Assembly (NCBI GenBank): GCA_003456035.1
Contig: DMPJ01000045.1
Coordinates: 343-7,755, forward strand
Reading direction: 5' to 3'
DNA length: 7,413 nucleotides
Source of the DNA: Planktothrix sp. UBA8402
Lineage (GTDB): Bacteria; Cyanobacteriota; Cyanobacteriia; Cyanobacteriales; Microcoleaceae
The notes below the pieces were generated by a model. It had not been told where the DNA came from. It saw only the letters and a list, made by a program, of their open reading frames with translations, and searched no databases. Below, piece by piece: positions 1 to 5,936 of the stretch (its first letter is position 1; the number at the start of each line of letters is the position of its first letter). A program made the position numbers and the translations under genes.

Positions 1-192
1 ATGAGACATTGAATGATTTCTCCAGTAGATATCAAAATGTTACAAGTTCTGCCCTAAATACAGGTTAGAAGTCCAGCTAATATGAGCGGAATCATCCCAT
101 ATATTGCATCACAATACCCCAGTGTTTCACGGCCAATACACATAAGGCGATAAAACTTTAAACAATGTAATATTTCCCCCCTTGACGGTTAA

Positions 193-220
193 CACTCAAC
201 AGTCAACTGTCAACTATCTG
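193..220. repeat. Short heptamer (STRR-like) repeat at the end of the HdrB-like gene
   Basis: Three in-phase heptamers, CACTCAA, CAGTCAA and CTGTCAA, are followed by a degenerate CTATCTG. This is the tandem 7-bp style known from cyanobacterial intergenic DNA. The last unit supplies the stop codon of the leftward gene (214-216). Bases 182-193 and 202-213 are also complementary over 12 positions with one wobble and one mismatch, giving a possible 3' hairpin with an 8-nt loop. No T-tract follows on the minus strand, so I do not call it an intrinsic terminator. Confidence 0.55.
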
Positions 221-1110
221 ATTTTGTCCAAAACCGACTTTGTGGAAACAACATGGCGGTCTAAACCCAGTTGTTTGGGGTCAATATCCAGGGCCAGGGC
301 CACTAATTGGGGAAGATGGAGAACAGGTAAACCCAAGGGACGACCGATAACTTTTTCTACTTCCGGTTGACGAGAATCTAAATTCAGATGACACAAGGGA
401 CAGGGCGTTACCATACAATCTGCACCATTGTCAATAGCATCCTGAATTTGTTTTCCGGCCATTTGAAAGGCGGATTCCGTAGCGTAACTTGCCAATGGCC
501 AACCGCAACATTGGGTTCTCCCCCGATAATAGACCGGAGTTGCTCCCACAGCCCGAAATAGGTTTTCCATTGATTCCGGTTGATGGGGGTCATCATAGGG
601 CAAATGGGTTTGAGCACGGAGGAGATAACAGCCATAAAAGGCAGCACACTTCAAACCCGATAGTTTGCGAGTGACTCGGCGTTCAATTTCGGCTAAACCA
701 TAATCCGCAACTAAGGCCCACAGCAGGTGTTTAACTTCCGTTGTCCCTTTATAGGGTGAACAGCCTTCTTTACTCAGTAACCCATTCACCTTTTCAATAT
801 AAGCCGGATCATTTTCCTGAAATTCTTTTAAGCGTTCATCAACGTGACCAATAACCCCCTGACAGGTGCTGCAATGGGTCAGTAAGGGTAAATTTAGTTC
901 TTCTGCTAAGGCAATATTACGCGCATTGACGGTATCCTCCAACAGTCGGGAATCTTCTTTGAAGGTTCCCGAACCGCAGCAAGATGCCTTTTTCAGTTCA
1001 ATTAGTTCAATACCTAACGCTTCGGAAAGAACTTGTGTAGACTGATACAGTTCCCGGCAAGCACCTTGGGCAACACAGCCCGGAAAATAGGCATATCTCA
1101 AGGATGGCAT
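214..1110 (-). CDS. HdrB/SdhE-like protein with two CCG (cysteine-rich) domains
   Basis: A 298-residue protein of the heterodisulfide reductase subunit B family (CCG domain, formerly DUF224). Both cysteine-rich modules are complete: C12, CCG at 44-46 and CxxC at 80-83 in the first half; C161, CCG at 201-203 and CPLC at 237-240 in the second. In HdrB of methanogens such motifs bind two non-cubane [4Fe-4S] clusters. Related SdhE subunits serve archaeal-type succinate:quinone reductases. Cyanobacteria make no coenzyme M/B, so a role in quinone- or thiol-linked electron transfer is an inference. No membrane segment is obvious, and no flavin or ferredoxin partner gene lies in the window. The start is the ATG at 1110, giving MPSLRYAYFPGC, because AAGGTGA lies 5 nt upstream; a GTG at 1128 would add six residues and overlap that site. 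It is divergent from kaiA. Family sure, substrate unknown. Confidence 0.88.
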   Translation of the reverse strand: MPSLRYAYFPGCVAQGACRELYQSTQVLSEALGIELIELKKASCCGSGTFKEDSRLLEDTVNARNIALAEELNLPLLTHCSTCQGVIGHVDERLKEFQENDPAYIEKVNGLLSKEGCSPYKGTTEVKHLLWALVADYGLAEIERRVTRKLSGLKCAAFYGCYLLRAQTHLPYDDPHQPESMENLFRAVGATPVYYRGRTQCCGWPLASYATESAFQMAGKQIQDAIDNGADCMVTPCPLCHLNLDSRQPEVEKVIGRPLGLPVLHLPQLVALALDIDPKQLGLDRHVVSTKSVLDKIR

Positions 1111-1115
1111 AGAAA

Positions 1116-1125
1116 TCACCTTCTC
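1116..1125 (-). promoter_or_regulatory. Shine-Dalgarno site fixing the start of the HdrB-like gene
   Basis: Read on the minus strand, GAGAAGGTGA ends 5 nt before the ATG at 1110. AAGGTGA is a good match to the anti-Shine-Dalgarno sequence. It decides in favour of the ATG over the in-frame GTG at 1128. Most other genes in the window have no comparable site. Confidence 0.6.
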
Positions 1126-1137
1126 CACTAACGACAG

Positions 1138-1157
1138 GGGTGCTCTTAAGAACGCCC
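1138..1157. promoter_or_regulatory. 20-bp near-perfect palindrome, candidate operator
   Basis: GGGTGCTCTTAAGAACGCCC reads almost the same on both strands. The central TCTTAAGA is perfect, flanked by G/C and GGG/CCC pairs, with only positions 4/17 and 6/15 not matching. It lies 27 bp upstream of the ATG of the HdrB-like gene and about 150 bp upstream of kaiA. This symmetry is typical of a dimeric regulator site, and a position just upstream of the ribosome binding site would suit a repressor of the HdrB-like gene. The regulator is unknown. Confidence 0.35.
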
Positions 1158-1261
1158 GTTATTCTCCATCATCTCTCGGACTCACCGATGATAAGGAAAA
1201 TGTTGAAATATGTTCTTGATCCGAATAGCAGAATTTTTCTGAGCAATAGTTAAAGATTAGT

Positions 1262-1300
1262 TACAATTTGTGATTTAATGTTATCTACGATTCAAGAATC
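1262..1300 (+). promoter_or_regulatory. Possible kaiA promoter element and start-proximal dyad
   Basis: TACAAT at 1262-1267 resembles a -10 box, but no convincing -35 lies 16-18 bp upstream. The dyad GATTC-AA-GAATC (1289-1300) ends 6 nt before the kaiA ATG, where a Shine-Dalgarno site would normally lie; no good Shine-Dalgarno is seen. With a 2-nt spacer the dyad suits a protein site better than an RNA hairpin. Both assignments are tentative. Confidence 0.22.
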
Positions 1301-1306
1301 TTAGCA

Positions 1307-2266
1307 ATGGAGAGATTGGCTCTGACTGATTTGTTCGGTGAAAACTTAGTTCAAACTTCTCCGACAGTTTGGCGTCCACAGCTATCAATCGGCGTTTTTC
1401 TGCCGACCCCGGGGCTGGCGAGTATCGTCATGTCTCATTTACAAAATGATAGCTATACGGCAGTGCAAATCCAGTCTGTTGAAACATTCCTCCAATTCAT
1501 GGCTCAAGAAAGACACCAACTCGATTGTATTGTTCTTGAGGATAATCCAGATTTCCTCGTCCTCAGTCAATACCTTGAGGAGCAATCTATTTCTGTTCCG
1601 GTGGTTATGATTACAACACCCCCCCAACCGTTAGAAACTTTAACTCAAACAACCGATTCTTCTGACACTTCCAAACCTGGGGAAGATTCCTCGCAGTTTT
1701 ACCACAGTACCGAGGTGCGAATCACAGATCATCAACTAAATCAGATTTCAGGTTATATTGATCAAGCCATTAGTCAGTTTATTACCCATGCGATTACGGC
1801 TCGCCTCACCGAACAGTCTACTGGGGGCAATGCTCCTACAGAGCTAACAAATTTTATTATCCGTCAACAACGTCGCCTAGTTAGTAAACTCCATGAGCGA
1901 TTGGGATATTTGGGTGTTTACTATAAAAGAAGTCCTCAGAATTTTATTCGTAATCTTACTCCTAGCGAACGACAGGAATTTATTGATCAGTTAAAAACAA
2001 AATATCGCCAGATTATTCTGAGTTATTTTTCCGCAGATCAAACTCTGAATAATAAAATTGATGAATATGTAAATTTAGCTTTTTTTGCTGATGTTCCAGT
2101 CACCCGAATTGTGGAAATTCACATGGAGTTGATGGATAATTTTGCTAAACAGCTTAAATTAGAAGGTAGAAGCGAAGATGTTTTATTAGACTACCGATTG
2201 ACTTTAATTGACACCATTGCCCATTTATGTGAAATGTACCGTCGCTCAATTCCTAGGGATTCTTAA
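1307..2266 (+). CDS. kaiA: Circadian clock protein KaiA, full-length form
   Basis: KaiA binds the C-terminal tail of KaiC and stimulates its autophosphorylation, setting the phosphorylation phase of the cyanobacterial clock. This copy has 319 residues. An N-terminal pseudo-receiver domain spans about 26-165; it begins with the strand-like RPQLSIGVFL, includes LDCIVLEDNPDF, and lacks the usual receiver phospho-Asp pattern. The C-terminal dimerisation and KaiC-binding helical bundle spans about 185-319 and is highly conserved: HERLGYLGVYYKR at 196-208, LAFFADVPVT at 257-266, IHMELMDNFA at 271-280, HLCEMYRRSIPR at 306-317. It is longer than the 284-residue Synechococcus elongatus KaiA because of about 24 extra N-terminal residues and a Thr/Ser/Pro-rich insert near 104-128. 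It is not the short, receiver-less form of some Nostocales. The next ATG falls inside the receiver domain, so the start at 1307 is kept although its Shine-Dalgarno is poor. kaiB and kaiC do not follow. Confidence 0.97.
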   Translation: MERLALTDLFGENLVQTSPTVWRPQLSIGVFLPTPGLASIVMSHLQNDSYTAVQIQSVETFLQFMAQERHQLDCIVLEDNPDFLVLSQYLEEQSISVPVVMITTPPQPLETLTQTTDSSDTSKPGEDSSQFYHSTEVRITDHQLNQISGYIDQAISQFITHAITARLTEQSTGGNAPTELTNFIIRQQRRLVSKLHERLGYLGVYYKRSPQNFIRNLTPSERQEFIDQLKTKYRQIILSYFSADQTLNNKIDEYVNLAFFADVPVTRIVEIHMELMDNFAKQLKLEGRSEDVLLDYRLTLIDTIAHLCEMYRRSIPRDS

Positions 2267-2275
2267 TTAATTTTC

Positions 2276-2773
2276 TCACCGCCCGGTCAGCAAAAATTTA
2301 GGGGGAGTTAGCCAGAATAGTTGACCGTTACCTAGGGAAGTGGTGGAGAGAGTAATTCCAATAATCCCGGCTTTTTTGACAATTAAGGATTCTTTTGTCT
2401 GTCCCCAAATTAATAATTCTGCCCAATTACCTAAATCGGGTTGATGTCCAACTAATGCTAAACTTTTTCCCCCCGTTGGTAGCCAATTTTTGTACCAAGT
2501 CATCCAATCATCAATATTGCCACCGGGAGCTAAGGCTGGAAATTCTTCTAGTTTAGAGGATAATCCTACGGCTTTGAGAATGTCTGCGGTTTGACGGGCG
2601 CGAATTAGGGGACTGGTAAGAATCTGATCAAATTGCAATTCTAGTTGTTTCAAACGAGTTGCAACTTGGCGGGTTTTGCGATCGCCCTCTGTTGTTAAAG
2701 GACGTTGATCATCATTTTCATCAGTTCCCCGTTCTGCTGCAATACCATGACGAATCAAATATACATCGGTCAT
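2276..2773 (-). CDS. sixA: Phosphohistidine phosphatase SixA
   Basis: A 165-residue protein of the histidine phosphatase (phosphoglycerate mutase-like) superfamily, SixA branch. SixA removes phosphate from phosphohistidine in phosphorelay domains in the cytoplasm. It shows the RHG signature (R8, H9, G10; H9 is the expected phospho-acceptor), RPLTTEG at 24-30, SPLIRARQTA at 54-63 with the second conserved arginine, and H110 in VGHQPDLG. The reading frame is open for 32 more codons to position 2869, but those codons translate the GGGAATR repeat array into low-complexity sequence. The ATG at 2773 gives the family's normal start (MTDVYLIRHG) and length. Its stop is 9 bp from that of the convergent kaiA. 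Targets cannot be read from sequence. Confidence 0.93.
   Translation of the reverse strand: MTDVYLIRHGIAAERGTDENDDQRPLTTEGDRKTRQVATRLKQLELQFDQILTSPLIRARQTADILKAVGLSSKLEEFPALAPGGNIDDWMTWYKNWLPTGGKSLALVGHQPDLGNWAELLIWGQTKESLIVKKAGIIGITLSTTSLGNGQLFWLTPPKFLLTGR
2678..2685. repeat. HIP1 octamer inside sixA
   Basis: GCGATCGC is the highly iterated palindrome of many cyanobacterial genomes. It supports the taxonomic call and has no assigned gene-level role here. Confidence 0.8.
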
Positions 2774-2783
2774 AATTTTAGAG

Positions 2784-2916
2784 GGGAATAGGGAATGGGC
2801 AATGGGCAATGGGGAATAGCCCCCCAAACCCCCCAAATTGCGGGGGAATGGGGAATAGGGAATGGGCAATGGGGAAGATAAGAAATATTCTATCGGGGAA
2901 TGGGGAATGGGGAAGA
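2784..2916. repeat. GGGAATR heptamer (STRR) array in three blocks
   Basis: Block 1 (2784-2818) has five in-phase heptamers: GGGAATA, GGGAATG, GGCAATG twice, GGGAATA. Block 2 (2844-2878) has GGGAATG, GGGAATA, GGGAATG, GGCAATG and a variant GGGAAGA. Block 3 (2896-2916) has two GGGAATG and a final GGGAAGA. Between blocks 1 and 2 lie two C6 tracts, and the second can pair with G5 at 2842-2846. The array fills most of the divergent spacer between sixA and the UbiB-like gene. Such arrays are variable by slippage in cyanobacteria and often inflate gene starts, as they would for sixA. Confidence 0.85.
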
Positions 2917-2940
2917 AATCCCACCTCTAATTAGAATATT
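2884..2940. repeat. 9-bp perfect inverted repeat flanking heptamer block 3
   Basis: AATATTCTA at 2884-2892 is the exact reverse complement of TAGAATATT at 2932-2940, with a 39-bp spacer that contains the third repeat block. The right arm ends 16 bp before a TATAAT box. It may be a chance AT-rich match, a hairpin that cradles the repeats, or a remnant of an inserted unit. Confidence 0.35.
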
Positions 2941-2956
2941 GTTACAATAGTTCATA

Positions 2957-2962
2957 TATAAT
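2957..2962 (+). promoter_or_regulatory. Perfect -10 box (TATAAT) upstream of the UbiB-like gene
   Basis: TATAAT lies 36 bp before the ATG at 2999. No good -35 stands at 16-18 bp (the sequence there is AT-rich, GAATAT), so activator-dependent or group 2 sigma-factor use is possible. Transcription would start near 2969-2970, giving a leader of about 30 nt. Confidence 0.4.
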
Positions 2963-2998
2963 TCAAAACTCAGCCCCGGCTTGATTTAGATTCACCCC

Positions 2999-5062
2999 AT
3001 GACTATCACCCAACTCGAAGCAAACGGATCATTTTCCCCGGCAACCATTGATGTTTCTTCAAAATCCATTGACGAACATCATCCCCAGACCCAACCAACC
3101 GAGGGAAATATCCCCAATGAATCTGATCAACTGGCGTTACGCTACGATCCCATTGCCATTGCTGACTATTACCATTCCCGGGTGTTCCAAGTCTGGAGAC
3201 GCCTATTCAGAATTATTTGGAAACTTGGCTCCTTCGCCCTAGGATTATGGTTAGATCGCAAACAGGGAAAAAAAGTTAAAACCGATCACAAACGGGCGAT
3301 TCAACTGCGAACCACATTAACCGAACTAGGCCCGGCATTTATTAAAGTTGGACAGGCTTTATCCACCCGACCTGACGTCATGCCAGCTTTATATTTAGAT
3401 GAATTAACCAAATTACAAGATCAATTGCCTCCTTTTCCGAATCAACTTGCCTATCAATTTATTGAAGAAGAATTAGGCGATCGCCCGGAAAATATCTATG
3501 CAGAATTAAGCCATGATCCCTTAGCTGCGGCTTCATTAGGACAGGTTTATAAAGGCAAATTAAAAACCGGAGAAACCGTGGCGGTAAAAGTTCAGCGTCC
3601 GGGTTTATCAGAAAGTATTGCCCTGGATATTTATATTCTGCGAACTATAGCACAGTGGGCAAAGAAAAGGTTTAAGTTTATCCGTAGTGATTTAGTTGCG
3701 ATCATGGATGAATTTGGGCAGAGAATTTATGAAGAAATGGACTACAACCATGAAGGCAGAAATGCCGAAAGATTTAGACAATTATACGGCAATATTCCAG
3801 ATATATATGTGCCTAAAATTTATTGGGGTTATACTGGGCGACGGGTATTGACAATGGAGTGGATAAATGGTACTAAATTAACAAATTTAGAAGAAGTTAC
3901 TGCCCAAGGAATTGATGCTCGTTATTTAATAGAAGTGGGGGTACAATGTTCTTTAAGGCAATTATTAGAACATGGTTTTTTCCATGCCGATCCCCATCCA
4001 GGTAATTTATTAGCTAGTCCTGAAGGGAAATTAGTCTATCTTGATTTTGGCATGATGAGTGAGGTCAAACCCTATCAACGTTATGGGTTATTAGAGGCTA
4101 TTGTGCATTTAGTTAATCGAGATTTTGAAGGATTAGCAAAAGATTATGTGAAGTTAGAATTTTTAACTCCTGATACCGATTTAACTCCGATTATTCCGGC
4201 TTTAGCAGAAGTGTTTAGTAATGCGTTGGGGGCGAGCGTTGCCGAACTGAATTTTAAAAGTATTACGGATCAACTCTCGGAATTAATGTATGAGTATCCC
4301 TTCCAAGTTCCGGCCTATTATGCGTTAATTATTAGGTCTTTGGTGACATTAGAAGGGATTGCAATTAATGTTGATCCCAATTTTAAAGTTTTAAGTAAAG
4401 CCTATCCTTATGTGGCGAAAAGATTATTAACTGATCCTGCCATTGAGTTAAGAACATCCTTAAAAGATTTATTGTTTAAAGATGGATCATTCCGATGGAA
4501 TCGTTTAGAAAATTTACTTAAAAATGCCCAAAATAGTGAGGATTATGATATTAATCAAGTTCTGGATCAAACCCTGGAATTTTTATTTTCAGAAAGGGGA
4601 GAATTGATTCGAGAACAGTTAGCCCATGAGTTGGTTAAAGGTATTGATCTAGCCTCTCGCAATGCGTTGACTACAGCCCAATCTAAAGTAGCGGAATGGA
4701 TGGGTGTAAAAGTCTCCTCAACTCCAACCACAGCACCCCAACCGACCACCGATCAAAATAACTTAGAACATATTCAACGTATTGTTAGTATTCTCCAAGA
4801 AACTAAAGGATTTGATCCGATGTTATTAGTGCAGCGTGTTCCAGGTTTAATGGTTAAACCAGAAGTGCAACACCTGAGTCAAAAAGTAGCCGGAGAATTA
4901 GCCCAACGAGCCACTGCTAGAATGATTAGGGAGTTATTTTTATCTTCTGATCCCCTGATTTTTGAAGATAATCAATTGGGGTCTATTGTTGAAAAAAACG
5001 GTAATTATTCTAATCGAAAATCTCCCTCTCAACAACCGTTATCTTTACCTCCGAGTCGTTAA
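2999..5062 (+). CDS. ABC1/UbiB/AarF-family atypical protein kinase
   Basis: A 687-residue member of the UbiB (ABC1K, AarF, ADCK) family of atypical kinase/ATPases. Family members support quinone and prenyl-lipid metabolism (ubiquinone in proteobacteria and mitochondria, plastoquinone and tocopherol in plastids). The hallmarks are present in order: the KxGQ motif with K116 in FIKVGQALSTRPD (114-126), the alanine-rich nucleotide loop AAASLGQVYKG (176-186) replacing a glycine-rich loop, K197 in VAVKVQRPG, EEMDY at 245-249, the catalytic-loop equivalent HADPHPGNL (329-337), and the metal-binding DFG at 349-351. About 45 polar residues precede the conserved region. From about 480 a long tail follows, with helical segments, a Thr/Pro-rich linker near 572-585 and a Ser/Pro-rich end. 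No clear paired transmembrane segments are seen at the C-terminus. It stands alone after a TATAAT promoter and is followed by hairpins. Cyanobacteria carry several paralogues, so the exact orthologue and substrate are not assignable. Confidence 0.93.
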   Translation: MTITQLEANGSFSPATIDVSSKSIDEHHPQTQPTEGNIPNESDQLALRYDPIAIADYYHSRVFQVWRRLFRIIWKLGSFALGLWLDRKQGKKVKTDHKRAIQLRTTLTELGPAFIKVGQALSTRPDVMPALYLDELTKLQDQLPPFPNQLAYQFIEEELGDRPENIYAELSHDPLAAASLGQVYKGKLKTGETVAVKVQRPGLSESIALDIYILRTIAQWAKKRFKFIRSDLVAIMDEFGQRIYEEMDYNHEGRNAERFRQLYGNIPDIYVPKIYWGYTGRRVLTMEWINGTKLTNLEEVTAQGIDARYLIEVGVQCSLRQLLEHGFFHADPHPGNLLASPEGKLVYLDFGMMSEVKPYQRYGLLEAIVHLVNRDFEGLAKDYVKLEFLTPDTDLTPIIPALAEVFSNALGASVAELNFKSITDQLSELMYEYPFQVPAYYALIIRSLVTLEGIAINVDPNFKVLSKAYPYVAKRLLTDPAIELRTSLKDLLFKDGSFRWNRLENLLKNAQNSEDYDINQVLDQTLEFLFSERGELIREQLAHELVKGIDLASRNALTTAQSKVAEWMGVKVSSTPTTAPQPTTDQNNLEHIQRIVSILQETKGFDPMLLVQRVPGLMVKPEVQHLSQKVAGELAQRATARMIRELFLSSDPLIFEDNQLGSIVEKNGNYSNRKSPSQQPLSLPPSR
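3477..3484. repeat. HIP1 octamer inside the UbiB-like gene
   Basis: A second GCGATCGC, falling on the codons for residues 160-162 of the kinase. It supports a cyanobacterial source. Confidence 0.8.
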
Positions 5063-5069
5063 CCCGTAG

Positions 5070-5095
5070 GGTGCGTAAGTGTAAACGCACGCACC
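5070..5095. repeat. GTAGGGTGCG-type hairpin after the UbiB-like gene
   Basis: GGTGCGT (5070-5076) pairs with ACGCACC (5089-5095) around a 12-nt loop; a second ACGCAC at 5085-5090 offers an alternative pairing. It begins 8 bp after the stop of the UbiB-like gene. The GTAGGGTGCG...CGCACC form recalls a dispersed hairpin repeat common between cyanobacterial genes. It may help end transcription or protect the 3' end, but a C-rich stretch rather than a T-tract follows, so it is not a standard intrinsic terminator. Confidence 0.5.
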
Positions 5096-5144
5096 AAAAC
5101 CCCCCGGTTGTGATCAGGAATTTATCTGAAATCTAGTTATTAAC

Positions 5145-5201
5145 GCTACAGATGATCCCCCCTAATCCCATTAAAAAGGGGGGTTAGGGGGGATCTGTAG
5201 C
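5145..5201. repeat. 57-bp palindromic C6/G6 element between convergent genes
   Basis: The left arm is GCTACAGAT, GAT, CCCCCCTAA, T, CCC (5145-5169). The right arm is GGGTTAGGGGGGATCTGTAGC (5181-5201). They are complementary over 21 bp apart from an extra GAT and an extra T on the left. The loop is short and A-rich. The tight inverted repeat with no coding capacity resembles the small palindromic or MITE-like elements scattered in cyanobacterial genomes. It lies between the 3' ends of the UbiB-like and LON-domain genes and could fold in either transcript, so it may act as a bidirectional transcription barrier. No clear target-site duplication is seen. Confidence 0.6.
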
Positions 5202-5235
5202 CTAATTACCAGGCGCGACTGCTATAAATTGTGAG

Positions 5236-5877
5236 TTAATCTAAGGCATCCTTTAACGCAGTCCGGGCGGCTAAATGGTTGCGGGTTGAAGTTAAAATCT
5301 CCACTTCCCTTTCCAAACGGGCGACGGTATTCTGCATTTCTAATAGGGTTTGTTGTTCGGTTGCGACTCCATAGAGATTACTAGCGACCCAGTAGGAGAG
5401 TTCCGTTGGTAAACTAGGGATATCATCAGGAAGTTCAACATTTTGTTCCATTAACTTTCCCGATAGATGAACTACATGGCGCAACAAACGCTCCACTTCC
5501 GTTGCCATAGGTCTTAAATCCTGTTGGGTGGGTTCATCTTCGATCCATTCCACCAAACCCACAAGATAAGGCTTTTCCCGAACAGTTTCTAATACTCGAA
5601 ATCGAAGAGTCCCCAAAGTCAGCATTTTTATCCGATCATCGGGTAAACGTTGGTATTGTAAAATTTCCGCACAGCAACCAACAGTAGCGACTTGACCTTG
5701 ATTCGGATCAAACATCAACACCCCAAAACGGCGATCCGCATTCAGGATAGTATTGATCATAATCCGATAACGAAATTCAAAAATGTGCAGAGGCAGGGGT
5801 CTACCTGGAAATAAAACCACTTCCGGTAGCGGAAACAGAGGAAGTTCTCGAACAGCAATTGAGGAAAATGACGCCAT
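5236..5877 (-). CDS. Stand-alone LON substrate-binding-domain protein
   Basis: A 213-residue protein matching only the N-terminal substrate-binding domain of Lon protease (PUA-like fold). The diagnostic start is ELPLFPLPEVVLFPGRPLPL followed by HIFEFRYR (residues 11-38), with RFGVLMF at 50-56 and the LGTLRFRVLE strand region at 88-97. It then has helices at about 122-170 and a predicted coiled coil at about 173-205. No AAA+ ATPase module and no Ser-Lys protease dyad are present, so it is not a protease. Such proteins are presumed to bind unfolded or specific proteins, but their function in cyanobacteria is not established. The ATG at 5877 places the LPLFPL motif at the normal distance. It follows rpsJ on the same strand but is cut off by a strong terminator. 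A weak TTGATA-N17-TATCTG promoter (5936 to 5908, minus strand) may serve it. Confidence 0.9.
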   Translation of the reverse strand: MASFSSIAVRELPLFPLPEVVLFPGRPLPLHIFEFRYRIMINTILNADRRFGVLMFDPNQGQVATVGCCAEILQYQRLPDDRIKMLTLGTLRFRVLETVREKPYLVGLVEWIEDEPTQQDLRPMATEVERLLRHVVHLSGKLMEQNVELPDDIPSLPTELSYWVASNLYGVATEQQTLLEMQNTVARLEREVEILTSTRNHLAARTALKDALD

Positions 5878-5936
5878 TGTCCGTTAAGTAAGAGCTACTA
5901 ACAACGTAGCAGATATTGGGTCAATTTCTAAATATC

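Noticed and set aside
3..68. An open frame at the left edge (plus strand, ETLNDFSSRYQ... ending at TAG 66-68) that might be the tail of an upstream gene.
   Set aside because: Only 21 codons are visible, with no recognisable motif; an open stretch this short is expected by chance.
193..220. The heptamer hairpin as a standard intrinsic terminator of the HdrB-like gene.
   Set aside because: The stem is AT-rich and imperfect, and the minus-strand sequence after it is G-rich, not a T-tract.
1111..1128. The GTG at 1128 as start of the HdrB-like gene.
   Set aside because: It overlaps the Shine-Dalgarno site that serves the ATG at 1110.
2774..2869. The 32-residue extension of sixA as real coding sequence.
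   Set aside because: It is translated heptamer repeat, and the ATG at 2773 gives the normal SixA start and length.
2784..2916. The repeat array as a CRISPR array.
   Set aside because: The units are 7-bp tandem repeats without unique spacers of uniform length.
5145..5201. The C6/G6 palindrome as a transposase-bearing insertion sequence.
   Set aside because: It is 57 bp long, with no coding capacity and no visible target duplication.
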